A stretch of DNA of 64,000 nt from Flavilitoribacter nigricans DSM 23189 = NBRC 102662 (GTDB lineage: Bacteria > Bacteroidota > Bacteroidia > Chitinophagales > Saprospiraceae). The position numbers and the translations under genes were made by a program. How positions within the stretch are numbered: position 1 is the first letter of the stretch; each line of letters opens with the position of its first letter. Below are positions 55,839 to 64,000 of this stretch, piece after piece. Location of the stretch: assembly GCF_002646595.1 (NCBI RefSeq), contig NZ_PDUD01000001.1, forward strand, positions 434,001 to 498,000, written 5' to 3'. The notes under the pieces were generated by a model. It was not told where the DNA came from and did not search any database. It saw only the letters and a program-made list of their open reading frames with translations.

Positions 55839-56651
55839 TTAATTTCGTTTTTGCTCCATCTTTGATCGCTCTGCGTTCAATCGTTTCAATTCGCTAAAGA
55901 CCAGGGCGGCGATCATTTCGGCACCGGCCGTCTGAAAGTGGGTGTTATCCTTTTTACCTTCCGGCCAGCCGGGGTATTTCCCGGGCGGGAGATTCATAAA
56001 TACGGAGGAGGCAACATACTCGGGATCATCCAGGGAATTGAACAACTCCACCGAACGCTTATTCAGATCTACTACCGGTACGTCCATCCGCTCCGCTACT
56101 TCGAAAACCGCCTCGACAAAAGTGGGTAATGATGGGCTGAACCTGCCGGTAGAATCGGGATTATTGTGGTTCACCGGCGTAACCAGGATGGGCTGTGCAC
56201 CCGCCTGGCGGGTTTGCAGCACGAAGAGCCACAAATATTCCTTGTACCCTTCCACATTCACAAAGCGTTCGAGCTTGCGCGTATCGTTATCGTTGTGTCC
56301 GAACTGGATCATCACCACATCTCCCGGCTGCAGGGAATCGCGAACCTGCCGCCAGAGCCCTTCGGAAAAGAAGGTACGGCTGCTGCGCCCCCCGCGGGCT
56401 ACATTCCGGACGGTCACACTGTCGGCGGGGATCATTTGATCCAGCAGGGCCAGGCTATCCGGGGTGAGCCATCGGGGAAATACCTGGCCCCAGCCGGTCA
56501 TTGGATAATCCTTCGTCGCATAACGCTCACTCTGGGAGTAGTCTTTCATGGTAGAATCTCCCACCAGCCAGAGATGAATGATCTTTTGCTCCCGTTGCTG
56601 GCAGGAAAGCAGTACGCTGGCGATGATCAGGCCGGTAAATATGGTTTTCAT
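55839..56651 (-). CDS. Rhamnogalacturonan acetylesterase-like SGNH lipoprotein (CE12)
   Basis: A 270-residue lipoprotein; the start at 56651 (MKTIFTGLIIASVLLSC) gives a lipobox with Cys17, while a longer frame to 56705 does not. Catalytic blocks match the neighbouring copy: WLVGDSTMKDY with Ser33, GGRSSRTFF, QFGHND and KDNTHFQTAG. The two CE12 proteins share motif spacing but differ widely elsewhere, so this is an old duplication. Membrane anchoring of one copy and probable release of the other suggests action at two places. It is the first gene of the pair. Confidence 0.9.
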   Translation of the reverse strand: MKTIFTGLIIASVLLSCQQREQKIIHLWLVGDSTMKDYSQSERYATKDYPMTGWGQVFPRWLTPDSLALLDQMIPADSVTVRNVARGGRSSRTFFSEGLWRQVRDSLQPGDVVMIQFGHNDNDTRKLERFVNVEGYKEYLWLFVLQTRQAGAQPILVTPVNHNNPDSTGRFSPSLPTFVEAVFEVAERMDVPVVDLNKRSVELFNSLDDPEYVASSVFMNLPPGKYPGWPEGKKDNTHFQTAGAEMIAALVFSELKRLNAERSKMEQKRN

Positions 56652-56837
56652 TGTACAGATCCGTGCTGGTTGTTGGGTAAAGGTAGCGATAAGCTTTAAG
56701 ACCATCGGTAATTGTGCTTCGTGAATGACAATCCTCAGTAGGCCTTTTTCACAAAAGCACTAACTTCAGCTATAATTCATTCCAGTTTCGATACTTGGAT
56801 TGTAGAGAGTAAATGGTAAAGCGTAGAGAGACTGCAA

Positions 56838-56872
56838 TCGTTAAAATGAGCGATTTTGCTCCATTTTGACGA
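56838..56872. repeat. Hairpin within an inverted A/G-rich region
   Basis: TCGTTAAAATG (56838-56848) pairs with CATTTTGACGA (56862-56872), 11 bases with one G-T pair. Flanking runs such as GTAGAGAG and CTACCCTCTAC are roughly inverted too, giving a MITE-like layout about 130 bases long. Confidence 0.4.
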
Positions 56873-56909
56873 TAGGTAAACCTTCTACCCTCTACTTTAT
56901 ACCCTCTCC

Positions 56910-56930
56910 CTAAGTTGCGATGCAACTTAG
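56910..56930. repeat. Perfect short palindrome before the membrane cyclase
   Basis: CTAAGTTGC-GAT-GCAACTTAG: nine-base arms with a three-base loop, ending 15 bases before the cyclase start codon. It may be a palindromic repeat or a leader hairpin. Confidence 0.55.
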
Positions 56931-56945
56931 ATTAATTAATTCGCC

Positions 56946-58034
56946 ATGAAATCCTCCAAATCCTTTAACCGAAAATTCCGGACGGTGCTCTGGATCTGCC
57001 TGGGCTGGACACTGGTTTCCGTGCTGCAGTTACTCTACGAACTGGCCGTACTGAAAGAATACGGTTATTCGTACCGCTGGAGCAATGCTGATAGTGTAAT
57101 GACCTATTTTTTGATCAATACCCTGGCCTTCGTTCTGAACGGTTTTATAGCCGGACTCGTGATCGTTTTTTTCCTGCAGCACTGGATCCGGGATCGCTCC
57201 TATTCCCTCGGTATCCTCTACGGTGTCGCCGTTTATTCTTCCCTGTTCTTCATCATGACCGCCCTCCAGAATTACTTTGTCGTTCGGTCCATCTGGGACG
57301 GCAGCGGTTCCTTTTTTGCAGCTTACGTACAGGGCTTGCGGGACTACTTTTTCAGCTACGAATTTGTGCGGATGTTCCCCTTTTGGTTACTGGTACTCAT
57401 CGCCACGCTGATCGCCCTGCTGGTCAATGATAAATACGGTCCCGGCGTGCTGAAAAACTTTTTACTGGGCCGGTATTTCCATCCCAGGAGTGAGCAAAGG
57501 ATCTTCATGTTCCTGGACCTGAAAGGATCGACCACCATCGCGGAAAAACTCGGAGAACAAAAATATTTCAACTTTATCAAAAGGGTTTTCCGGGATGTGA
57601 CGCCGGCCCTGCTGGCTACGCAGGGCGAGATCTACCAGTATGTAGGCGATGAGATCGTGATCACCTGGACCGTCAAACAGGGCGTTAAAAAGCTCAATTG
57701 CATCCGCTGTTTTGAGCAGATCCGGAAGATCCTGGCGGATAAAGCGGCACGTTACCGGGAGGATTTCGGCGCGATCCCCCAATTTAAAGCCGGCCTGCAC
57801 GTCGGTACGGCCATTGTGGGCGAGATCGGTGTGATCAAGCGAGATATCGCCTATTCCGGAGATGTGCTCAATACCACCGCCCGCATCCAGAGCCTGTGTA
57901 ACGAATACGGTGAGACGCTGCTCCTTTCCGGAGAAATCCTAAAACTGTTGCCCACAGCTCAGTTGGTTCCGAAGCCCCTGGGGGAAGTGGTCCTGCGGGG
58001 TAAAACGAAAGCAGTAGAACTGTACGGCCTTTGA
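56946..58034 (+). CDS. Membrane-bound class III adenylate/guanylate cyclase
   Basis: A 362-residue protein. Four hydrophobic segments (about 12-33, 52-77, 86-110 and 143-161) anchor a C-terminal cyclase domain (about 183-360). Metal-binding Asp191 (FLDLKGST) and Asp235 (QYVGDEI) and the transition-state residues Asn309 and Arg313 (LNTTARI) are present. The purine-binding Lys is replaced by Gln231, as in the cyclase at 10295-12649, so the base preferred is unclear. The N-terminal part may sense a membrane signal. A palindrome precedes the start. Confidence 0.87.
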   Translation: MKSSKSFNRKFRTVLWICLGWTLVSVLQLLYELAVLKEYGYSYRWSNADSVMTYFLINTLAFVLNGFIAGLVIVFFLQHWIRDRSYSLGILYGVAVYSSLFFIMTALQNYFVVRSIWDGSGSFFAAYVQGLRDYFFSYEFVRMFPFWLLVLIATLIALLVNDKYGPGVLKNFLLGRYFHPRSEQRIFMFLDLKGSTTIAEKLGEQKYFNFIKRVFRDVTPALLATQGEIYQYVGDEIVITWTVKQGVKKLNCIRCFEQIRKILADKAARYREDFGAIPQFKAGLHVGTAIVGEIGVIKRDIAYSGDVLNTTARIQSLCNEYGETLLLSGEILKLLPTAQLVPKPLGEVVLRGKTKAVELYGL

Positions 58035-58148
58035 TCTTATGGCCTCCGGTTAAAGCACGAACCAGCTTACCCGCGCTATTTACAGCATTTAAAAAATGAA
58101 GTGAGCCCGGTTTCAAAGCGGATGAAAATTTCTACCTTCCCGGACTAA

Positions 58149-61064
58149 ATGCATCTACTTATGAATTCGCTTCCGCGTCCCTTCGCTGCTGATCGGAAAA
58201 CGTCCGCTCGGTTTAAACTCGGCACTGTAAAAGCATCCGTTTTAATTCCCTTTAGTAGTCGACGGCTATTCCTTTGGCTCCTTCCCATCTGCTGCCTCCT
58301 GAAAGCAGATAGACCCGCTGCGTTCCCACCAATACTTCAACCCAGTTCCGTGGCCTTCAGTGCCGAAGGACGCCTGGTTGTAGCCTGGCGGGGCGACCTC
58401 TGGCTGGTGGAAACAGCACCCGAAAAAGAGACGGTCATCAGTGGCAGCTGGCGGCAACTGACCAGCGGGATTGCGGAGGAGCGGGACCCGGTATGGCTTC
58501 CCGACGGACGGACCCTTTTGTTCGCCTCCGACCGGGCGGGAAAATTCGACCTCTGGAAAATCGCGGTTCCACCCAGCGGAAAACCCGGAAACCCCGAAGT
58601 GGTCATCGAATCGCCCGGTGCGGATATCCAGCCCAGTGTAGCTGGAGACGGGACGATCTGTTGGGTTAGAGGGCTCGGTGCCAATGCGGATATCTGGGTC
58701 AAAAACCCGGAAGGGAAACCAACGCAGTTGACGAGTATTTTAGGTCCCGATCATTCTCCGGCTATTCATGCGGATGGGAACCTGTTGGTCTACATCAGTG
58801 AAAGAAAAGGGAAACCCAGTTTGGTGCATATGGATATTGCCGATAAAAAGAAGCGACGAACGATCCTGGACGGAAAGATGATCCTGTCTCCGCAGTGGTC
58901 GCCGGACGGGCAACAATTAAGCTTTTCCACCCGCACGCAGCCAACCGGAGTCTGGACGACGGATCTACAGGGATCGTACACCAACCTGATCAGCACCAGT
59001 CGGTCACTGGCGGTTTGGTCTTCCGACGGATCGCACCTGATCCTGGTAGAGACGCCGCGAAATCCTCCCGCTTATAACGGTGACCCACAGCCGGCCGGTG
59101 TGCGGCCCGACCAGGATCCCTACGGTCAGGACCTGAAGGTGGCCTTCCTCCCCGCTCCCATTCCTCCGGACCGGGGCCAACAGTATACCTACGCAGCGAT
59201 GGAACTGAATTCCGCACGTCAGTATCTGGATTATTTTGATCGCACCGTAAATTATCTGAACCAAAAGTACCAACTCGCGGACCATGCCGCCTGGAACACC
59301 AACGTGCAACGCAGCCGGGAAGCCGTAAAAAAAGCCGACTCCACCGAAGCGGTGGATCAACTGGTTTACCAACTGCTGCGACAGCGCCCGCCTCTGCGGG
59401 AAGAAAAACGGGGAAAAGCGGGCATTTCCAGCGCACACCCGCTGGCCACGGCGGCCGGACTGCGCATCCTCGAACAAGGCGGGAATGTAGTGGATGCAGC
59501 AATTGCCATTTCCTTCGCCCTGGGCGTAGTGGAACCGGACGCCAGCGGCCTGGGAGGCTACGGAGAAATGTTGATCTATCTAAAAGATATGGAGTCCCCC
59601 ACCTGCATAGAATTCCTGACCAGAGTTCCCGAAGCGGGATCTCTCACCAATGGCCAACTGCAAAATTTACCGGGAAGCGGACCGATGCTGGTCAATGTAC
59701 CCGGCACGGTGGCCGGCATGGAACTGGCCTGGCAAAAATACGGCAGTAAAAAACTCAGCTGGGCCGATCTGGTACAACCGGCAATTGAACTCGCCCGGGA
59801 TGGCTTTCCCGTAAGCGAAGGTTTTGCCTCTACTCTGGAAGTAGAAAAAGAAGCTTACGCTACCTGCGATCGCTGTCAAAGTCTGTTTTATCCCGAGGGA
59901 AAACCCCTGACGGCGGGCGACACCCTGCGCAACCCGGATCTCGCCTGGACGCTGGCCCAGATCGCCCGACGCGGGCGGGACGGCTTTTATCAGGGCCCGG
60001 TCGCCCAGCGGATGGTCGAAGATCTCCGGTCCGGAGGCAACGTCATGAGCACCGAAGATCTCGCCCGCTACTACGCCGTGGAACGAACACCCGTCCGGAC
60101 CCAGTACCGCGGGCACACCATCTACTCGGGACCGCCTCCGGTGTCGGGTGGGGCCCTACTCACCGCCAAGCTGAACCTCCTGGAAGGCTATCCAGCCGCA
60201 AAGCCCTACACCGAAGACGCGGCCACGCTACACGCCATGATCGAAGCCTGGAAACTGAGCCCGTCCACCAGCGGCCGCATTGCCGACCCCGGTCTGTGGC
60301 CGGTGGATCTGGATCCTTTTACCGATAAAACTTTCGCCGGTGAACGCTGGCAATCCTGTTTCAATGCCGAACAAAGTGTGATGCCGGCCGACAGTAACTG
60401 CCTCGATACCCGCGTGGCCATCAGTTGGGGAGCAGAAGGTATACTCGAAGCCCGGTCGTCTACGGGAACGACCGCTTTCGCGGTGGCCGATGCGGCGGGC
60501 AATATGGTTTCGGTGACCCAGACCCTGGGTACCTGGGGCGGCAATTTTTATGTTACCCCGGGACTGGGCTTTATTTACAACGACAAGCTGCGTTCCTACA
60601 ACTCCAATCCCAAACGCTACAATGCCCGGATCCCTTTTGCCCGCAACGTCACCAGCATTAGTCCGACGATGATCTTTAAAGCCACTGAAGGACAACAACA
60701 ACCGCTTGCCGCCCTGGGCGCGGCCGGCAACGCCTGGATCAGTTCCGCCGTCTACCAGATGTGTAGCGGCATAATCGACCAGGGACTGGGCCCCCAGGCG
60801 GCCCTGGAATTGCCCCGCTTTCTGGTGGGGGTGCAACGGGATAACCAGGACCGGCAGAAAGTAAAGGAGATTGTCGTCCAAATGGAACAGGGCTTTGCTC
60901 CGGCTGTCTTAAAAGAAATACAACAACTCGGCCACGAACTACAACTCATCTCTGCTCCCGGAGAACTCCGCATGGGATACGGAGCTGCGGTGATGATCGA
61001 CCGGGGTGTCGTCCGGGCCGGCGCGGATCCCCGACGCTCGGGCGAAGCGGGGGTAGTTGAGTAA
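58149..61064 (+). CDS. TolB-type propeller fused to a gamma-glutamyltransferase
   Basis: A 971-residue protein. After an N-terminal extension and hydrophobic leader (RRLFLWLLPICCLL, about residues 38-52) come WD40-like/TolB PD40 blades (about 65-300: DPVWLPDGRTLLFASDRAG, SPQWSPDGQQLSFSTR), a linker, and a gamma-glutamyltransferase domain (about 415-965) with GGNVVDAAIAISFAL. The autoprocessing nucleophile is Thr774 in TGTTAFAVAD; the residue after the second Thr is Ala where typical enzymes have His. SPTMIF and GAAGNAW correspond to late substrate motifs. It should hydrolyse or transfer gamma-glutamyl groups in the periplasm. The start is uncertain because the leader is far from the first ATG. 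Confidence 0.85.
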   Translation: MHLLMNSLPRPFAADRKTSARFKLGTVKASVLIPFSSRRLFLWLLPICCLLKADRPAAFPPILQPSSVAFSAEGRLVVAWRGDLWLVETAPEKETVISGSWRQLTSGIAEERDPVWLPDGRTLLFASDRAGKFDLWKIAVPPSGKPGNPEVVIESPGADIQPSVAGDGTICWVRGLGANADIWVKNPEGKPTQLTSILGPDHSPAIHADGNLLVYISERKGKPSLVHMDIADKKKRRTILDGKMILSPQWSPDGQQLSFSTRTQPTGVWTTDLQGSYTNLISTSRSLAVWSSDGSHLILVETPRNPPAYNGDPQPAGVRPDQDPYGQDLKVAFLPAPIPPDRGQQYTYAAMELNSARQYLDYFDRTVNYLNQKYQLADHAAWNTNVQRSREAVKKADSTEAVDQLVYQLLRQRPPLREEKRGKAGISSAHPLATAAGLRILEQGGNVVDAAIAISFALGVVEPDASGLGGYGEMLIYLKDMESPTCIEFLTRVPEAGSLTNGQLQNLPGSGPMLVNVPGTVAGMELAWQKYGSKKLSWADLVQPAIELARDGFPVSEGFASTLEVEKEAYATCDRCQSLFYPEGKPLTAGDTLRNPDLAWTLAQIARRGRDGFYQGPVAQRMVEDLRSGGNVMSTEDLARYYAVERTPVRTQYRGHTIYSGPPPVSGGALLTAKLNLLEGYPAAKPYTEDAATLHAMIEAWKLSPSTSGRIADPGLWPVDLDPFTDKTFAGERWQSCFNAEQSVMPADSNCLDTRVAISWGAEGILEARSSTGTTAFAVADAAGNMVSVTQTLGTWGGNFYVTPGLGFIYNDKLRSYNSNPKRYNARIPFARNVTSISPTMIFKATEGQQQPLAALGAAGNAWISSAVYQMCSGIIDQGLGPQAALELPRFLVGVQRDNQDRQKVKEIVVQMEQGFAPAVLKEIQQLGHELQLISAPGELRMGYGAAVMIDRGVVRAGADPRRSGEAGVVE

Positions 61065-61097
61065 GCGCCACCGGTACCTCTGATGAATAAAAAAGGC

Positions 61098-61121
61098 TAT
61101 GTACCATTGCATGGGTACATT
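61098..61121 (+). terminator. Hairpin terminator
   Basis: ATGTACC (61099-61105) pairs with GGGTACAT (61113-61120), followed by a T-rich stretch. It ends the fused gamma-glutamyltransferase gene. Confidence 0.55.
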
Positions 61122-61333
61122 TATGTTTGGTAAAAAACCGGATCATGCCCGGTATTTATTCCCCCAATATCGATTTTAGGACAAAAAATACCCATAGACT
61201 GATCTACCCCCCATCAATGGTCAATCATTCCCCACTTCAGCCTGCATAAATCCTTTTATTGCAACCTATTCATATCCTGTCAGGCATTGATCGATATGCG
61301 AATGAAGGCCTGGCAACCAATTTATTGCGAATT

Positions 61334-61374
61334 GCGGGTTGCGGGTTGGTCTTTCGGTCAACTCGGCAACTCGC
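61334..61374. repeat. REP-like hairpin in a 393-base gap
   Basis: GCGGGTTGCGGGTTG (61334-61348) pairs imperfectly with CAACTCGGCAACTCGC (61359-61374). Each arm holds a tandem GGGTTGC or AACTCG unit. The rest of the 61065-61457 gap shows no gene; TATGTTTG at 61122-61129 fits the -7 consensus but is far from the next start. Confidence 0.5.
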
Positions 61375-61457
61375 GATTAGATATGCCCTAAGAAACTGAT
61401 CGGGTATCCGAAGGCGAGGACCAAAATTTACCTTCAAAAAATGTGTATCTTTTAGAC

Positions 61458-64000
61458 ATGCGCTTAAATAAAACCAACATGATCAGCATATTAAACGCGG
61501 GCAGACTAGTTGTGAAGCGTTCCATCCCGGAAAACCGGGAGCAGTCTGAATTCCCTCTGCACCATAGCCGGCTCTTATTTCTACCGGATTGGGAAGGCGT
61601 TTCTTATGCGTGCCGGGGGCTGATCCTATTGGGTTTCATGGTATTTTGTGTTAGCAGTTTCTCCCAGAGTTCCCTGTTTACCCAGCATAAATTTCACCGG
61701 CTGAACGAAGAACAGGGATTGATCAATAATGTCGTCAATGACATCATCCAGGACACCCTGGGGCAGGTGTGGGTAGCTACCAATGAAGGCCTGTTTCGCT
61801 ACCAGGGATTTGAGTTTCAAAAATTCATTAAAAACAAAAGCAATCCCGATCAGCTCCACAATAATTTTATAGAACGACTTTATCTGGACGAATCCAATAA
61901 TCTCTGGCTGATGACGGACGACGGTGTCGGCAGATACAGCTATGAAACAGACGTCATCCGCCGGTATTTACCCGATCAGCTAAAAGGCCGGGTAAGCTCG
62001 ATGGCGATCGATGCCGATGGGGTACTGTATTTTGGGAAGCACGGTAATAACGGCATCGTAAAAGTCTTAAATGACAGTGTTTATTACCTTGACCTGTACG
62101 ATGAACGCTCCGGTATAGACTTTGGAGAATCCAGCATTACGGAAATGGTTTTGGGAGGGGATCACCTTTGGGCGGTAGCTGCCGGACGAGGGGTTTTCTG
62201 CTATAACCTCCGCGATCAGTCTATTACCTATTTCAGTGCCCAGGAGATCGTCGGCAAGCCCTATGTAAATTCCTTTGACCTCCTGGTGGAGGACCAAAAT
62301 ACCGTTTGGCTGGGTACGGAATCCAGTGTTTACGCCCTGCACCTGGATCACAATTCCTCAAAACGGATTGAACGGACGCTGGCGGACCTACTGCCCGACG
62401 ATGATTACCTGACCATTTACCTCGATGACAAACAAAATCTCTGGCTGGGATCCCGCCAAAACGGCATGTTTATGCTGTCGAAAGGAGCCGGCGGCGAATA
62501 CGAACTGATCAATCACTTTTCTCCGGGTTTCGATGAATACAGCATTTCCCACCGGACGATCAGTAAGATCTACCAGCAAAAAAACGGATACTTCTGGCTG
62601 GGCACCCACAACGGTGGAGTCAATATTTTTAATCCCGAGGGGGAGATCGTTCGTATGATCACCAAACAGGCCAGCGACTCGGAATATTCCCTGAATTACC
62701 AGAATGTATGGGGGATCTACGAGGCGCACGACGGAAGAATATGGGTAGGAACCGATGGAAAAGGTATCAGTTTGCTGGATCCCCGTACCGGGAAAATTCA
62801 GAACAATGCGATCCGTGAACTGGAGAACAAAGCGGTGCTTTCCGTGCTGGAGGATTCGCAGCAAAGGGTCTGGATCGGTACCTACGCCCACGGCATCTAT
62901 TTATACGATCCGGCGGACGGACAACTGATCCAGTTTACCAAGGACACTCCCAATTCGGAATTACTCGTCAATGATATCCGTTGTTTTTACGAAGATAAAG
63001 ACGGCAGCATTTACATCGGCACCAATCGCGGAGGGCTTTATTCCTACGATCCCGACACTCAGATGATCCGGCTGGAGCAAGGCGTTTCCCCTTCGGACAT
63101 AAGATCCATTGCATCGGTAGAGCAAGGCGTGCTCTGGCTGGGTACTTTTGGCGACGGTTTACAGAAATACAATGTGCTGCAAAAGAGGGTCATCCATTCC
63201 GCCTGGAGTGAGGATCCCATCCACGCCAAAGATGTAGTCTACGATATACACAATGATTCGGGCCGGTTCTGGGTGGGTACCCGCCACAATGGCCTGGTGG
63301 TATTTGATGTACCGACGGAACAGTTTATCGAAATGCCCGTACTTGACGATCTGCTGGACCGCCTGCTGTCCGGCGTTCAGATGGATGGGGATCAGAATCT
63401 ATGGATCAACACCAATACGGGGATCGTCCTGTTCGACCGCAAAAAAAATGAACTGAGAGAATTTGGTGCGGAAGATGGTTTTCAGATCGGGCATTTTAAT
63501 AATGGTTCGATCTTTTACTCCCGTAGGGGCGGGTATATGGCCAATGGAGGTATCCACGGCCTTAATTTATTCTACCCGGATGAACTGAGAACGGAAACCA
63601 AGAAGACCAGGATCATCCTCAATCAGTTGAAGGTGTTCGATAAGGTGGTTACTCCGGAGAATTCCAATATTTTCCCGCAGGATCAAAGTATATTCCTGAC
63701 CAAGGAGATCCAGCTCGATTATTCCGATAATATTTTTTCCATCCAGTACGCACTCCCGGGTTTCAGCATGCACAGCAAGAAAGACTTTGTTTACATGCTG
63801 GAAGATTACGAGCAGCAATGGCAGTACGGTGCCGAATCGAATCTGGCCAGTTACCGTAACGTTCCTCCCGGTCAGTATCTATTTCGCGTAAAAAACTCGC
63901 AGGATGATTCCGAAGCGTCGCTCGCAATTATCATAAATCCGCCAATCTGGAAGACGTGGCAGGCCTATATAATTTACACGCTGATCATCGCCTTCCTGAT
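61458..64000 (+). CDS. Second propeller sensor/two-component protein (partial)
   Basis: The frame is open from ATG 61458 to the window end, 847 residues. A 50-residue N-terminal extension precedes a hydrophobic leader (GLILLGFMVFCVSSFSQ, about 54-70); a second Met at 61479 is also possible. Two propellers of Reg_prop blades follow (repeated VWLGT, FWLGTHNGG, IWVGTDGKG, VWIGTYAHG), then a Y_Y_Y domain (about 740-815, YMLEDYEQQWQYG) and the start of a membrane span at the very end. The kinase, and any receiver and HTH parts, would lie outside the window. It may control a glycan locus beyond 64 kb. Confidence 0.9.
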   Translation, partial: MRLNKTNMISILNAGRLVVKRSIPENREQSEFPLHHSRLLFLPDWEGVSYACRGLILLGFMVFCVSSFSQSSLFTQHKFHRLNEEQGLINNVVNDIIQDTLGQVWVATNEGLFRYQGFEFQKFIKNKSNPDQLHNNFIERLYLDESNNLWLMTDDGVGRYSYETDVIRRYLPDQLKGRVSSMAIDADGVLYFGKHGNNGIVKVLNDSVYYLDLYDERSGIDFGESSITEMVLGGDHLWAVAAGRGVFCYNLRDQSITYFSAQEIVGKPYVNSFDLLVEDQNTVWLGTESSVYALHLDHNSSKRIERTLADLLPDDDYLTIYLDDKQNLWLGSRQNGMFMLSKGAGGEYELINHFSPGFDEYSISHRTISKIYQQKNGYFWLGTHNGGVNIFNPEGEIVRMITKQASDSEYSLNYQNVWGIYEAHDGRIWVGTDGKGISLLDPRTGKIQNNAIRELENKAVLSVLEDSQQRVWIGTYAHGIYLYDPADGQLIQFTKDTPNSELLVNDIRCFYEDKDGSIYIGTNRGGLYSYDPDTQMIRLEQGVSPSDIRSIASVEQGVLWLGTFGDGLQKYNVLQKRVIHSAWSEDPIHAKDVVYDIHNDSGRFWVGTRHNGLVVFDVPTEQFIEMPVLDDLLDRLLSGVQMDGDQNLWINTNTGIVLFDRKKNELREFGAEDGFQIGHFNNGSIFYSRRGGYMANGGIHGLNLFYPDELRTETKKTRIILNQLKVFDKVVTPENSNIFPQDQSIFLTKEIQLDYSDNIFSIQYALPGFSMHSKKDFVYMLEDYEQQWQYGAESNLASYRNVPPGQYLFRVKNSQDDSEASLAIIINPPIWKTWQAYIIYTLIIAFL

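Noticed and set aside
61122-61129. TATGTTTG as promoter of the last sensor gene
   Set aside because: It fits the -7 consensus but lies about 330 bases upstream and inside the terminator tail of the previous gene, with no -33 box at proper spacing.

Overview
The window looks like chromosomal DNA of a marine-type Bacteroidota, most likely a saprospirian relative of Lewinella. The evidence is a SusC/SusD pair, hybrid two-component regulators with N-terminal propellers, a C-terminal type IX secretion sorting domain, many sulfatases and carbohydrate esterases, FG-GAP/UnbV lipoproteins, few Shine-Dalgarno sequences and two good matches to the Bacteroidetes -7 promoter element TAnnTTTG. The genus is inferred. 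No rRNA, tRNA, CRISPR array, prophage or transposase gene was seen.

Layout. 0-3.3 kb: end of an outer-membrane barrel gene, a MgtC/SapB membrane protein and a DUF4954 beta-helix protein. 3.4-9.1 kb: a giant VCBS/UnbV lipoprotein diverging from a secreted GH30-like glycosidase with a T9SS tail. 9.1-13.7 kb: two quinone-oxidoreductase-like enzymes flanking a class III cyclase-TPR-AraC fusion regulator. 13.8-16.1 kb: palindromic repeat elements around a sulfatase. 16.1-28.5 kb: a polysaccharide utilisation locus (acetylxylan-esterase-like hydrolase, SusD, SusC, divergent hybrid sensor-regulator, GntR/LacI-type regulator). 28.5-34.1 kb: serine hydrolase, small secreted proteins, gamma-glutamyltransferase and SDR. 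34.2-40.9 kb: a sulfatase diverging from two Tat-type exported Gfo/Idh/MocA oxidoreductases and a GH36-like glycosidase. 40.9-46.5 kb: divergent exported amidohydrolase and hydratase-like lipoprotein, serine hydrolase, L-serine dehydratase. 46.5-56.7 kb: GH78 rhamnosidase, exported class V aminotransferase-fold protein, CotH-like protein, an interrupted lipoprotein gene and two CE12 rhamnogalacturonan acetylesterases. 56.9-64 kb: membrane cyclase, a TolB-propeller/gamma-glutamyltransferase fusion and the start of a second propeller sensor.

Much of the window reads as a glycan-foraging region. SusC/SusD would import oligosaccharides, the propeller sensor would control them, and exported sulfatases, esterases and glycosidases would strip a sulfated, acetylated plant or algal polysaccharide. 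Rhamnose and rhamnogalacturonan chemistry is suggested by GH78 plus two CE12 enzymes. The substrate is inferred.

The most unusual items are: several families of intergenic palindromes, two with base changes that preserve pairing; a triplicated esterase 3-prime end with attached hairpins and a sulfatase relic; a cyclase-TolB-TPR-AraC fusion; export signals on enzymes of normally cytoplasmic families; and a lipoprotein gene cut by one in-frame stop.
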